64,000 nt of DNA, from assembly GCA_021613535.1 (NCBI GenBank), contig CP075494.1, positions 13,268,001 to 13,332,000 on the forward strand. Reading direction: 5' to 3'. How positions within the stretch are numbered: position 1 is the stretch's first letter; each line of letters starts with the position of its first letter. Below are positions 26,301 through 39,439 of this stretch, in pieces. Origin of the DNA: Adineta vaga (lineage: Eukaryota; Rotifera). The translations under genes and the position numbers were made by a program. A model generated the notes under the pieces. It saw nothing but the letters and a program-made list of their open reading frames with translations. It searched no databases and was not told the DNA's origin.

Positions 26301-29300
26301 GAGTACGTCACTTCGATTAAATATTCAATGTAAGTCAAAAAGTTTTATTTGATTAAAAAACAAAAGACATTTTATTGATATGTTTTTAGATAAACCTGAA
26401 ATCAATCTTCGTCATGGTTCATCATTGGTCACTAATCTGAATTTACTTGTGATTGAAAATGATCGATTAACACTTGATTGTCATATTCAATCGAATCCAT
26501 CAACTATTGAACCAATCACATGGTTAAAAAATGGAGCATCTATGACTGGTTTGTGATTTCTTTTGACTTTTCTTTTCTTCTTTAAACAATCAAATTAATA
26601 CCTTTAGGTATCAATTCACCTACATTGACATTACAAACAATTAAACGAAATGATGAAGGAGAATATACATGTATGACATCGAATATAGTTGGTCGTAGTC
26701 AAGCATCAGTTCATATTCGTGTACAATGTAAGATAAATACACTTGAAAAAAAAAGAAACAGAATCAAAGACAAATTTCTTTTTTCAGATGCTCCAATTGT
26801 TCGATTGAGTGGTGGTGGAATTCTCTCTGAGAATAAACGTTTAGTTCTTACATGTATTGTTGATGCTTATCCATCAATTGATTCATATCAATGGTTTAAA
26901 AATGATATTAAATTAAATACTAGTTCAACAACATCATCATTAATTATTGATAAAGTATCAAAATATGATTCAGGAATTTATATGTGTATAGCAAGAAATA
27001 CATTGAAATATTCAAATGGTAGTGCAATTGAAAAATATGATAAAACACAAACACGTGTCACTATTGAATGTAAGAACAATTGATTATCTTAAAAAGAGAA
27101 GAGTACTATCTTGTATACATAAGATGAATTGTTAGTCCCATATGTAGTATTATTGATGTGATAAGATACTTATGAAAAGACGAAATCTAGAAGATTGACA
27201 TTTAAATAGATTAGTTATGAGTATGATGCAAGCAGCTAATGTTTATTTATATTGAATGTCATGACTATTGAAAATGAAAAGATAGAAGAACGAAAAATTT
27301 CACACTCATATGACAATTCTATTAGCAAAAAATGAACATATCTTTCTTTGAGATTATCGATTGACTAATGATTATTTTTTTTCTCTCTCCAGATGCTCCA
27401 ATTGTTCATTCATCTATACCAATTCTTGCATCTGATCCATTTACATCGAATACAAAACTTGAATGTGAAATCGATTCATATCCCGAATCAAATATTCTTT
27501 GGACATATAATAATCGACAAATATTTCCTTCTAATAAATATTCAATTATTCAAAATAAAACGACTTCATATTTAATAATTCAACAATTACAATCAAATTT
27601 CGATTATGGTCTCTATACATGTAATGCTTCGAATAGACTTGGACACAATTCCACTACAATACAATTAAGATCAAAAGGTAACTAGAAAAAAAACGAGCAG
27701 TTCTTCTTTCTTTCTTTTCTTCCTATTGTTTGCTCAAAAACAATATTGATTGAGAAGTTCAAACATACTGATCATCAATCATATGTGTACCAGTTGTTTC
27801 GTTAATGAGAAATCTTTTAAGTTCGATCGTCTCTCATTTAGATGTACCTGAAACACCAATAAATGTTAATCTAACGAGTGTAACATATTCAACGATTAGT
27901 TTAACATGGCAAGCAGGCTTCGATGGAGGTTGGCCACAAACATTTTGGGTTTCACTTAATAACTCATTATGGAAAGAAACAAATGAAAGTCTCTATACAT
28001 TTACAAGTATGTTCGATAATTAAGAAAAAGGTTTCATTTGTAATAATGAATCGTCTTTTCTTTTCATTTCGAATAGATCTTCAACATTCACAACTTTATA
28101 ATATTACCGTTCGTGCACAAAATCGTCTAGGTCACAGTCGTAATGCCTCATCGATAAGTGTACAAACAGAAAATGTACCAATAGAAAGAGAAAGTATGTG
28201 TTAAACAGAAATTAAATTAAGACTATAATGTCCTGTTAACCTTTAGATTTACCACAAATTGAATATGCTACGATACATTTCTCAGAGGAAACACTTGATT
28301 ATCGTTTGAATAATTTTACTTTTCTTTCCTTGAAAGTTCCACTATGTATTCGAATTGATATTTCGAATCAATCAAATCTTTGTGAACGTATTGTTACATC
28401 AAGTGGAATTATAAAATTAGAGAAAAGTGATTTATTAAATGTTCAAAATGTTTCGATTTGTCTTGATCAATATGAAGATTATTGTAGCAATTCTGTTGGT
28501 GTTGAAATGAGTATGAATGAATATGATTTGTTCAACATAGAATTTATTTTGTTCCTTCTTAGAACGTGAAGTCGCATTTAATTGGATATTTATTTTAATT
28601 GCTTCGATTATTATCGTATTTTTTCTTATTCTTTGTGCTCTATGCATATTTTGTTTTGTACAAAATCATAAACGACGACGAAACAGTAATGCTCATACGA
28701 GTAAGCAGATCAATTTGTTTATTCTGAACGTATTTGTTTTCATAATGATCCTTTTTTTTTAGTCACTTCTTCAATTAAAAAACCGCCAATCGTGATTGAA
28801 TCTATTCCAAGGTAAGAAGAAAAATAGGAATGAAATATTATTTGTACGAAACTTCTCTTTTTCTTTAGTCCAACAAAATTATTTTCTTATCCAGAACAAC
28901 ATCTTCATTCATCGTTTTCGAAAATTGCTGAAATCCAAAAACTTGATCAATATAAAGATAAACAAACAAATCGTTTGATTGTTACAACAACAACAACAGC
29001 CGCCGCAGCTATGAATGGACATTGTTCGAGTAATGCAAGTGGTTCAAGTGATCCAATCTTATTATCAAATCCAAATTCATCATCGTTATCGGGCAGTGAT
29101 CAATTAACAGTTACCGATTTCTATCCATCAACAAATCCGACAGATTTATCTTATAAATCATATACAAATCCAACTGATTTACCATTATCATCTGCTCAAA
29201 ATGATCTACTTTGGACACAATCACAATATGGTAGTTATGGTTTTCCATTTTACACTCCAACAAGTAATATACATGAAGTAGTATCAAATAAACATATCAA

Positions 29301-29385
29301 AGAAGATAGTGCTGAAAGTGGTTATTCAACCCCATCGAAAACTCATTATCAAAACAAGAAAACTGTCTATGAAGTTGTCGTATGA
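23320..29385 (+). CDS. nephrin/echinoid-type adhesion receptor (5 Ig + FN3 + TM)
   Basis: Fourteen exons with consistent phases give 907 residues. A 25-nt first exon (23320-23344, MNTTTIIF plus one base) joins across a 1.4-kb intron to the rest of the signal peptide (LLLFIITIGCFDA). Five Ig domains follow, each with paired Cys and a DxGxYxC-type motif (NDSGRYLC, NDEGEYTC, YDSGIYMC, DYGLYTC; the second is more divergent). One fibronectin-III domain contains GFDGGWPQTF, a pattern shared with nephrin and echinoid. A membrane segment of about 23 residues (FNWIFILIASIIIVFFLILCA) is followed by basic HKRRR and a ~230-residue Ser/Thr/Asn-rich tail ending EVVV, a hydrophobic PDZ ligand. Drosophila Echinoid ends EIIV and binds junctional PDZ proteins, so a homophilic junction role is inferred. 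Introns 1 (1.4 kb) and 3 (0.93 kb) are unusually long for this window. Confidence 0.9.
25309..25337 (+). repeat. (ACAT)n/(TA)n microsatellite in intron 3 of the Ig-receptor gene
   Basis: Tandem ACAT units merge into a TA run inside the 0.93-kb third intron. No coding effect. Confidence 0.9.
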
Positions 29386-31202
29386 TGAACAAATTTGTTT
29401 ATCATTTATATGACAGTATTGGACAGTGAGAGAATGTTTTAAACACATCTACATAAGAAAATAACTTTGTGTATAGTTCATTTTGTGTTGTGGTGATTGT
29501 ATCTGTATGTGCGCATGTATATGTATATCTTTGCTTATCTAGCAAGAAAAAAAAAGAAATAAAAGGTCATGTTAATCCATGCTTTGATTTCATTATATGA
29601 ACAGAAACAAAAAAAAAGTTCAACTGATGATGTAACGACATAACACAACAATTGATTGAATCTAAATAAACATTGTTGAGAATAAGAAAAGAGAATGATG
29701 TGGAAAAAGGTCAGCAATTAGAGATGTGACCCGTGACTTTTTTGTCTTATTCTAATTAAAAGAATTGTAATGTACCGTGCCGGATTTACACACTGTTTGA
29801 TGCCTTCAGGAGCATTACTTACTCAGTAGGTGACCGAAATGACACGTTTAAAAAGTGTGAACGGAAGACAACACATGCTCATTCAATTACACGCATATAT
29901 AAGATCATTCTTTTCTTTTTCTATTCCTGTTCATTCTAAAGTGATCAGAACTCAGCCGACAATGAAAATAATGATGAGTCAAATAACTTTAAAGAGATAA
30001 AATTCTCATGACTATTCATTGAACAATTTTTAATTAGAACAATGAGTTAAAGACACATACATACATACACATCTGCTTCATCATATTCTTTTTGATCTTA
30101 TTCACTGAATCTGTCATGGATGGCACTTTATGTGGAGAGGGGAGGATCCCAAGCATATATCCATATACATTGATATAGATAAAATTCATCATTGAAAGTT
30201 ATAGATATGCATTCAATCACTCGAGCGTAGAGCATTGCTTGGCTGACATTTGGTTCATTGTAAAGTGTCGCATACTAATTGACAGTCATTAGAGAAACAA
30301 GTATCCTGCTGTGTATATCGCTCTGAACATTTGTGACCTATTCACAGAGGTGTCAACTGTCCTTCGAACAAACAAATATATATCCATACAATTCCATCAA
30401 TTAGTAGTTCTTCTTCTTGATCAATATTTGATTCATCGAACCATTTATGAGAGTGATTTCTCAGCATGGTCATACCTTATTCTCGCGATATTTTCTATAG
30501 GTAAAATTTCAATAGAGAAGATCATTTTTCTCTCGTCATCATCTGGCTTCCGTACGTAAAGAAACGGAAAGATGACCATCGGCGATAACGAAGTACATAT
30601 GTGCATTTTTCTCTTCTAAAAGACTAGAAAAGTAGACAAGCAGATGGTGACTGACTTCATACTGATTTGTCGTGACAATGTCGAAGTTCGTTTGCTTTTT
30701 GTCAAATAACATCAAACAAGAACACGAAAAGAATTTTATTCTGTTAATTATTCAAAAAATGTCCATGCATTATTTTTAATGACCTTGAATTCATCTAATT
30801 GACTGTTGATTTCTTCGTCTTTTTTTTTTTGAAAAGTATAAACACAACGATAATCAATTAAATTTACCAGATGGGTTATTTTCTACTTTAATGAAAAGAT
30901 TGTGAAAACAGAAACGAACTTAAACAGTAAAAGGTCATCTGTAATATTCATTGAAAAAGAAATTTTGATCATTTAAAAACAATTTGTTAGAAAACATCAG
31001 AGCTGTCGACTTGTTTTTGTTCAATATAGATTATGATTGATTGAAAAGGTTAATATATAGCTGAACCGATTGAAGTCATCACAAGGTAGTTATATGATAA
31101 TCAACAATGAACGATCTCTTACATACAGCATGAAGTTTTCCTTTTTCAATAACAAAAACATCGTTTTATTTCTCATTTGTTTTTCGATACAAAAAACACA
31201 TA
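29386..31202. other. intergenic region between convergent Ig-receptor and NSUN2 genes
   Basis: 1.8 kb between two 3' ends. AT-rich, with polyadenylation-like AATAAA signals for the Ig receptor at 29557 and 29664. A plus-strand open frame at 30311-30559 is hydrophobic and family-less; I do not treat it as a gene. Confidence 0.5.
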
Positions 31203-34057
<2,855 letters not shown>

Positions 34058-34072
34058 CTAAAACATTTGCAA
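34058..34072 (-). promoter_or_regulatory. splice-acceptor-like sequence abutting the NSUN2 start codon
   Basis: On the minus strand TGTTTTAG is followed immediately by the NSUN2 ATG. In a genome with spliced-leader trans-splicing this is the expected form of a trans-splice acceptor. It lies 183 bp downstream of the ISCA1 stop codon. Confidence 0.45.
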
Positions 34073-34240
34073 ACAGTGAAAACATACAATAACTGAAAGA
34101 TTACAGTTAATAGTTTCAATCGTACTGAAGAAAACAAAAAGAGAAATGCGGAAATAATCGTACAAAGAAAAGAAACTAAATTTGATTTTATCTATATAAA
34201 AAAATAAGGAAGATACTACGGATGTTGTTGTTCGTTCATG

Positions 34241-34642
34241 TTAAACATTAAATGATTCACCACAACCACATGTTCCTTTGATATTTGGATTATTAAAGAT
34301 GAATTCACTTGATAACTTATCCCGTACAAAATCCATTTCTGTTCCCAGTAATGATAATTGTGCTTTTGGATCAATTAATAATTTGACACCATCTTGAGAG
34401 ACTTCTTCATCCATCTTCTTCTTTTCATTTGCATAATCAAGTGTATATGAAAGACCATTACAACCACGTTGTCGAACACCAATACGTAGTCCAATGGCAT
34501 CAGGTTTAGCAGTTAAAATTTCTTTAACACGATGAACAGCTGATTCAGTGAGAGTTATGGCTGCACGAGTAGGGAGATTAGTTAAGCGTCTACCTCTATT
34601 AACAGCTCGAATAGAGCCCGAAACAAATGCTGATGCTGACAT
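34241..34642 (-). CDS. ISCA1: iron-sulfur cluster assembly protein ISCA1, mitochondrial
   Basis: Intronless 133-residue protein of the A-type Fe-S carrier family, which with ISCA2 and IBA57 makes 4Fe-4S clusters for mitochondrial enzymes. A basic N-terminal leader (VSGSIRAVNRGRRLTNLP) suits mitochondrial import. The three cluster-binding cysteines are present in GVRQRGCNGLSY and GTCGCGESF, and FNNPNIKGTCGCGESFNV is nearly identical to the human C-terminus. Its ATG overlaps the ISCA2 stop codon by one base (TAATG at 34644-34640), so no separate promoter or adjacent splice acceptor is apparent. The full length matches human ISCA1 (129 residues), so the start is secure. Confidence 0.95.
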   Translation of the reverse strand: MSASAFVSGSIRAVNRGRRLTNLPTRAAITLTESAVHRVKEILTAKPDAIGLRIGVRQRGCNGLSYTLDYANEKKKMDEEVSQDGVKLLIDPKAQLSLLGTEMDFVRDKLSSEFIFNNPNIKGTCGCGESFNV

Positions 34643-34644
34643 TA
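34640..34644 (-). promoter_or_regulatory. overlapping stop/start TAATG between ISCA2 and ISCA1
   Basis: Read on the minus strand, TAA (34644-34642) ends ISCA2 and ATG (34642-34640) starts ISCA1, sharing one base. In the ~40 nt upstream there is only one weak AG and no pyrimidine tract, so a dedicated trans-splice acceptor looks unlikely. Termination-reinitiation on one mRNA is the simplest reading. Confidence 0.8.
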
Positions 34645-35043
34645 TTTAATTGAAAATGATGTACCACAGGAACAACCTTGTTCAGCGTTTGGATTATTAA
34701 CAATACGAAAACTTGCTTTAATTAATTCTTCTTGATAATCAATGATTGAACCTTTCAATAGTTCTAATGAATCTTTATCGACGACGACTTGTACACCGTC
34801 ACGTTCAATGATAAGATCTTCCTCTTTAGTTGCTTCTTTATTTGATTCAACAGTAAATTTATACTGAAAACCAGAACAACCACCACCTTCAACGAAAACA
34901 CGAAGTTTTTCCGATGGATCTTTTAAAATTGCTTGAAGACGTCGAACACAGTTGTCACTTAGTTTTAATTCAGTTGTTATTGCTTTTGTCGTAAGAAATC
35001 GTTTGGTTAATGCGATGAATTGATATCGACCAAAGATGCTCAT
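34642..35043 (-). CDS. ISCA2: iron-sulfur cluster assembly protein ISCA2, mitochondrial
   Basis: Intronless 133-residue partner of ISCA1 in mitochondrial 4Fe-4S cluster assembly. The ATG at 35043 (MSIFGRYQFIALTKRFLTTK) begins a basic, hydroxylated import leader; the open frame runs further upstream, but that part is leader-like, Phe-rich sequence and not conserved. Family landmarks are KLSDNCVRRLQAI, FVEGGGCSGFQYKF, VVVDKDSLELLKGS and NPNAEQGCSCGTSFSIK, with the three ligand cysteines in CSGF and CSCG. The protein ends at the TAA whose last base is the first base of the ISCA1 start codon. A candidate trans-splice acceptor (TTTGTCAAACAG) lies at about 35110, between the EMC8 gene and this start. 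Confidence 0.95.
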   Translation of the reverse strand: MSIFGRYQFIALTKRFLTTKAITTELKLSDNCVRRLQAILKDPSEKLRVFVEGGGCSGFQYKFTVESNKEATKEEDLIIERDGVQVVVDKDSLELLKGSIIDYQEELIKASFRIVNNPNAEQGCSCGTSFSIK

Positions 35044-35209
35044 CAAAAACAGAAAAAAGAGAAAACATATAATCTTATGTGTGTTCTTTGTTTTCTTGCT
35101 AAGAATATCTGTTTGACAAAGTATTAATAAAAATGAAACGATGAAATCGAACGAGACAAATAGAAAATGAAAACAACATTGAGAGAAAAGAAAGAAGAAA
35201 ACTTTATTG
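35044..35209 (-). promoter_or_regulatory. EMC8-ISCA2 intercistronic region
   Basis: 166 bp. An AATAAA signal (35208-35203, minus strand) begins two bases after the EMC8 stop codon TAG. A pyrimidine-rich stretch ending in CAG follows at about 35110. Poly(A) signal plus acceptor is the layout of a trans-spliced operon junction. Confidence 0.4.
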
Positions 35210-36029
35210 CTAGAATGATGAAGCATTTAATTCATTACGAATATTTGGATTACGCCAATCGTTGGAAATCGAATCTAAATGATTGTCAAAATCATTTATT
35301 TGACGATGTTGTTTACGTTTGACAAGATTCATAGCAGATAAACGACTTTCATCACCGACAATATGCCTAAAATGATATTTTAAGTTAGAAAATAAACATT
35401 TTAAGTTTAATTAAACTTACGAATCGTTAATATTTTTCCAAGTTTTGTCAGCCAATGCAAAAACATTATAAAATCGATCATTTTCAGTCAAATCCACAAG
35501 ACTATTGTCGATCTAAATAAAATTTTCGATATAAATAAATCACAATAAATAGAATCTATTCAATTTACCATAAATAACACAGCATTTGGATTGTTATCTT
35601 TGATTTTTTCCATTATTTTTAAAGCCGTAAAATTCGGACTAAAATAAACAAAATTAATCTAAAATTTCCTCAAAACCTTTTCTATTTACTTCGGATCAGA
35701 ATAATTTTCATTTGCATGATAATAACCCGCAATCATTAAATTTCGTGTTGAACAGTAAGCATCAATCTATATATTTTATCATATACAAAATGTTCTGTAT
35801 TTCTTATTTCAATTACCTGTGATAATGCAACTTCTAACATAGGTGATAAAGATAAAATACCATGGAATAATGGAATACAATCAACGAAATGAAGATATGA
35901 TGATGAATCAACATCATCATTTGTCGAACTTGTTCGTTCACTTAATAAAATACCATTGACAGCTAATTCAGGATATTTAGCTAGATGAAGAAACATTTTT
36001 GTAAATGCTAATGTATTGATTTCCGACAT
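35210..36029 (-). CDS. EMC8: ER membrane protein complex subunit 8/9
   Basis: Subunit of the ER membrane complex, which inserts tail-anchored and multi-pass proteins into the ER membrane; this subunit is cytosolic. The start at 36029 gives MSEINTLAFTKMFLHLAKYP. Conserved blocks are AVNGILLSE, the MPN-like core FVDCIPLFHGILSLSPMLEVALSQ, IDAYCSTRNLMIAGYYHANE and the C-terminal INDFDNHLDSISNDWRNP. The first introns (35816-35767 and 35689-35639) are about 50 nt and in phase. As in the family, the metal ligands of an active JAMM protease are missing. EMC8 and EMC9 cannot be told apart. A splice-acceptor-like TTTCTAG lies 2 nt before the ATG. It is the fourth member of a minus-strand gene run. Confidence 0.93.
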
Positions 36030-36349
36030 TTCTAGAAATAATCGAAAAGATTTCTAATAGGTGATGCAACGAGTACAGATCGATGCTCTTTGAATGAATG
36101 AATAAAAATGACATCGATCGATTCTGATAGGAGAAAACGATGAAAACCAATGGTATTTTCAATTCCTTCGTCATTTAATCAGCGACATCTACAATGATGT
36201 CATTAGAAGTCTACAGACTTTTGATACAACTAAATTTATTTTATATAATGAATTGACAAACAATAAAAGCGTTTTAGATACATGATTAAAAAAAAACGAG
36301 AAGCAATCCGGAATGTTAAGATTATGAGAATATTTCCATGTCCGTTTTT
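36030..36349. other. spacer between SRPBCC and EMC8 genes
   Basis: 320 bp between two minus-strand genes. It contains AATAAA-like sequence after the SRPBCC stop and a splice-acceptor-like end just before the EMC8 start. No other gene is visible. Confidence 0.5.
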
Positions 36350-37083
36350 TTAAAGATCACGAATTTGCATTATGAGAGAAAATAATGCTTCACGAACGAT
36401 TTGATTTTTATAGAAATTTGCAAATGGTAATAATAGATACTAAAAATAAGTAAACGAAACGAAAAAAATAAGAAAAAGTTCTTTTTGAAATTTTACCTGA
36501 AAAAGAATACTTCGTCGTCGTGTATAAACACTCCATTCAATGCGAGTTGAATTCACATTTGATGAACTTTCTTTTAATTCAATTGAATTTGTTTCAAGTA
36601 ACCAAGAATCAACAGAATAGATAAATTGTTTCGGTCGATCATCTGTATGTATTATTAGATCAGATGAAACATCACCTAAACATAACCCATAAGAATTATA
36701 TTAGTTTGGAAAACTTAAAGTACGAACCGATCAAAGGCATTATAGTAATCAATTGATACTTTTCACCTTCATGATTATGCACACGTGATGGAACTAATTG
36801 AATATGTTCAACACGAGCAACATTTGGATACCACTAGAAAACATCATATTTCAATTCAAATCCAATTAAAAGCAAGCTTACATACCAATGAATATTTCTC
36901 AATATTGGTTAGAACTCGATATACATGTGTACGATCATGTTGAACAGTTGCAATTTTTGTAAACATCAACGTTTTTCTATCGTTTGATGATGAATTTGAA
37001 GGAATTTCATAATTGGAAAGTATAGCAATTAACACAACAATTAATGAAAGATATTTTAAATAACGTGGTAAAGTAGTTGCCAT
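36350..37083 (-). CDS. membrane-anchored SRPBCC/START-like domain protein
   Basis: Four-exon gene. The N-terminus (MATTLPRYLKYLSLIVVLIAILSNY) is a single membrane anchor or uncleaved signal. The rest looks like a START/polyketide-cyclase (SRPBCC) lipid-binding fold: HVYRVLTNIEKYSLWYPNVARVE is the typical opening helix and WYP turn, followed by alternating beta strands (GEKYQLITIMPL, LIIHTDDRPKQFIYSVDS, TRIEWSVYTRRR) and a long closing helix (FANFYKNQIVREALFSLIMQ). The ligand is unknown and I cannot place it in a named subfamily. The start at 37083 has an acceptor-like CTACGAATAG five bases upstream. Confidence 0.7.
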
Positions 37084-37381
37084 TGCGTCTATTCGTAGAA
37101 AATATTGATTATGCAAAAACAATGTTACTTCTCGATTAGATCTCGAATATATATGATATATTTCTTTTTCTTTTCTCAGAAAAAAAATCAATTTCCCTGT
37201 GGACTTGTATAAAAACCAATGGAACAAAGAAATGAAGTTTTTCATAAACAGATGGCATTGAACTCTTTTTCTATGGAAAAAGAGAGACATCTTTGTTCGC
37301 AATATTATAAGACGAAAAATACACGTCATTTATCAAAAGTATTAAAAACACACACACACACATATAAATTATAAATATTCG
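37084..37381. other. spacer between SDR and SRPBCC genes, with CA repeat
   Basis: 298 bp between two minus-strand genes. A (CA)n run at about 37349-37362 lies just beyond the SDR stop codon. No gene is visible. Confidence 0.6.
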
Positions 37382-38341
37382 TTACAAATTAGCCGTTCGT
37401 TCATGAATGATCTTTTCTGTCCATTTCCAAAATGTATCAAGATCATCATCATTCCATTTATCGGCTAGATTAGTAACAGTTGAATTATCAAAATATCGTC
37501 CATTTTCATTTTCTAATCCAGGTTTTAATGCACAAAATACAGTCGTAGCTGCACCTTGTTCAGCTGTTTTCTTTCGAACTAACATTTTTAAAACACCTTG
37601 TAATGGTAGATTTGAAGTGAGATTTGTATCAATAATACCAGGATGAAGTGAATAAGCAGTAATTTGCTGATCTCTATAACGTTTAGCAAGTGCACGAGCA
37701 AATAAAATATTTGCTAGTTTACTTTGTTGATAACTTCTCAACATACTCCAACCTTTACTAGGATTTTTTACGGCACTACTCATATTTTCTAATGCTGGAT
37801 AATTCAAAGGTGGACCAGAATGTAATTCAGATGAGACTATAACAATTCTTGATGGCGCATTCGTAATCAATATTGGCATTAATAATTGTGTTAAATAAGC
37901 ATGACCAATATGATTTACTCCCATAACTTGCTCAAGACCATCAACAGTTTGAGCAAAATTAAAATTTAATATTCCAGCATTGAGTATTAAAATATTCAAT
38001 GGCATTTTATCTTGAATGAATTTTTCGGCAAACTTTTTTATACTCGCTAAACTATTTAAATCACAAAGTACACCTTGAACAGATCCACCTGTTGTTGCTT
38101 GTTGTAAATCTTTGTTAATATTTGCTATGACTTCTTGAAGCTTTGTTTCACTTCTACCCATAAGATAAACTTTGCCTCCAGCAAGTGCTAATGCTCGACC
38201 AGTTTCAATGCCAATACCAGATGTTGCACCTGTAACAAGAATATTTGATTGTTTGACTTTACTTTCGTCACCACATTCACGAATGATATCTTGTGCAGTC
38301 ATATTACGACGAGAAACTGTATGTGAACTATTGGAACCCAT
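37382..38341 (-). CDS. short-chain dehydrogenase/reductase (retinol dehydrogenase/WWOX-like)
   Basis: Intronless 319-residue NAD(P)-dependent oxidoreductase. It has the Rossmann cofactor motif TGATSGIG, a GRS after the second strand that favours NADP(H), the structural NAG motif in LILNAGIL, and the catalytic Ser (IVIVSSELHSG) and YxxxK (SYQQSKLAN). The VNHIGHAYLTQLL and LHPGIIDTNL stretches are typical of the retinol-dehydrogenase and WWOX branch. No membrane segment or targeting signal is obvious at the N-terminus (MGSNSSHTV), though MGSNSS could be an N-myristoylation site. The substrate cannot be told from sequence. It is the first gene of the minus-strand run. Confidence 0.9.
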   Translation of the reverse strand: MGSNSSHTVSRRNMTAQDIIRECGDESKVKQSNILVTGATSGIGIETGRALALAGGKVYLMGRSETKLQEVIANINKDLQQATTGGSVQGVLCDLNSLASIKKFAEKFIQDKMPLNILILNAGILNFNFAQTVDGLEQVMGVNHIGHAYLTQLLMPILITNAPSRIVIVSSELHSGPPLNYPALENMSSAVKNPSKGWSMLRSYQQSKLANILFARALAKRYRDQQITAYSLHPGIIDTNLTSNLPLQGVLKMLVRKKTAEQGAATTVFCALKPGLENENGRYFDNSTVTNLADKWNDDDLDTFWKWTEKIIHERTANL

Positions 38342-39439
38342 GTCGAATTTTCTGATCTAGAAGTGAAACGTAACAAAATATAAGTTAAATTGTTTGCTGT
38401 ATTACAATGAAAAGAAATTGAGAAGAGCAAGATATGCGAAAAGAAATATACAGCGTTTTATATCATCGACATTTTGCTTTATCAGTATGGCAATGCATAA
38501 AATTTGAAAGAACGCAAAAGAGAAAAAGTAACTATCATAAACCTACTGTATTAGTCATTTTCTGTTGTGCATGAAATCGCATGCTTTAGCCGTACGTAAT
38601 GTACTTGAATGTATGTAGGGTACGACATTTTGCAGAAAGAGATAATATATTACACTCTAAAATGCTGAATCATTTCATATAGATGAAATTGAAAAACGTT
38701 TCAGTGAACTAACTGTAATGCAACTTACAGTTAAAAAAGACGAAGGGTATGATCAATATCAATTCCTAGCAATGCAATTATTTTTAATGAGTTTAAAGTA
38801 TTAAGCATTGGAAGAGCTATGATATGAATCGTTTTTATAGCTTGAAAAGACCAAAGTGAAGTATGTAGATACATAAATACTCTTGGTGATTATGTTCTTT
38901 CACTGGACAGTACTTCATTCTACATGACATATCAGTGTTAAAATAATGAGTACATATATTTAGTTTTGTAGTAATGTTTAAGATCATGTTTCTTATAAAT
39001 ATCTACATACTTGTTGAAATATTAATATAACAAACATACTTAAACATTTCTATACTATTGTTTTATTCTCTTTCTTTTATGTAGGTTACATATGCAAACC
39101 ATTTTTACTATTCTTATCTCAAACATACTAATCCTTGTTTTTCTAACTATGCTACTTGAATTATCATCATAATATTAATATATGTTGAAATATTTGTGAC
39201 AGATTTGTAGTGACATTAGTCTACATGGTAAATCTTCGTAACTAAGTAACACATTTCTGCAAGTTTTATTTCTCAATATTTTTTTCATCCTATTTCTTCC
39301 TACGCTTTCCTGTTGACGTCATATGGAAATGTCGATGTTTTTCTTCCTATTCTATTCTTATACTAGAAAATTATTCTTTCGTATTTTCTGTGGAGATAGT
39401 TCTTTTCAGAAAATAAAACAAAAAAAAAGAAACTCTTCG
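38342..39439. other. intergenic region between divergent SDR and GPCR genes
   Basis: 1.1 kb, very AT-rich. The last ~120 bp before the GPCR start read as an open frame but include a pyrimidine tract ending TCTTTTCAG at about 39410, suggesting a 5'-UTR intron or trans-splice acceptor. Nothing else was recognised. Confidence 0.5.

Noticed and set aside
30311-30559. Plus-strand 82-codon hydrophobic frame between the Ig receptor and NSUN2
   Set aside because: No recognisable family, no supporting splice sites, AT-rich hydrophobic composition expected by chance.
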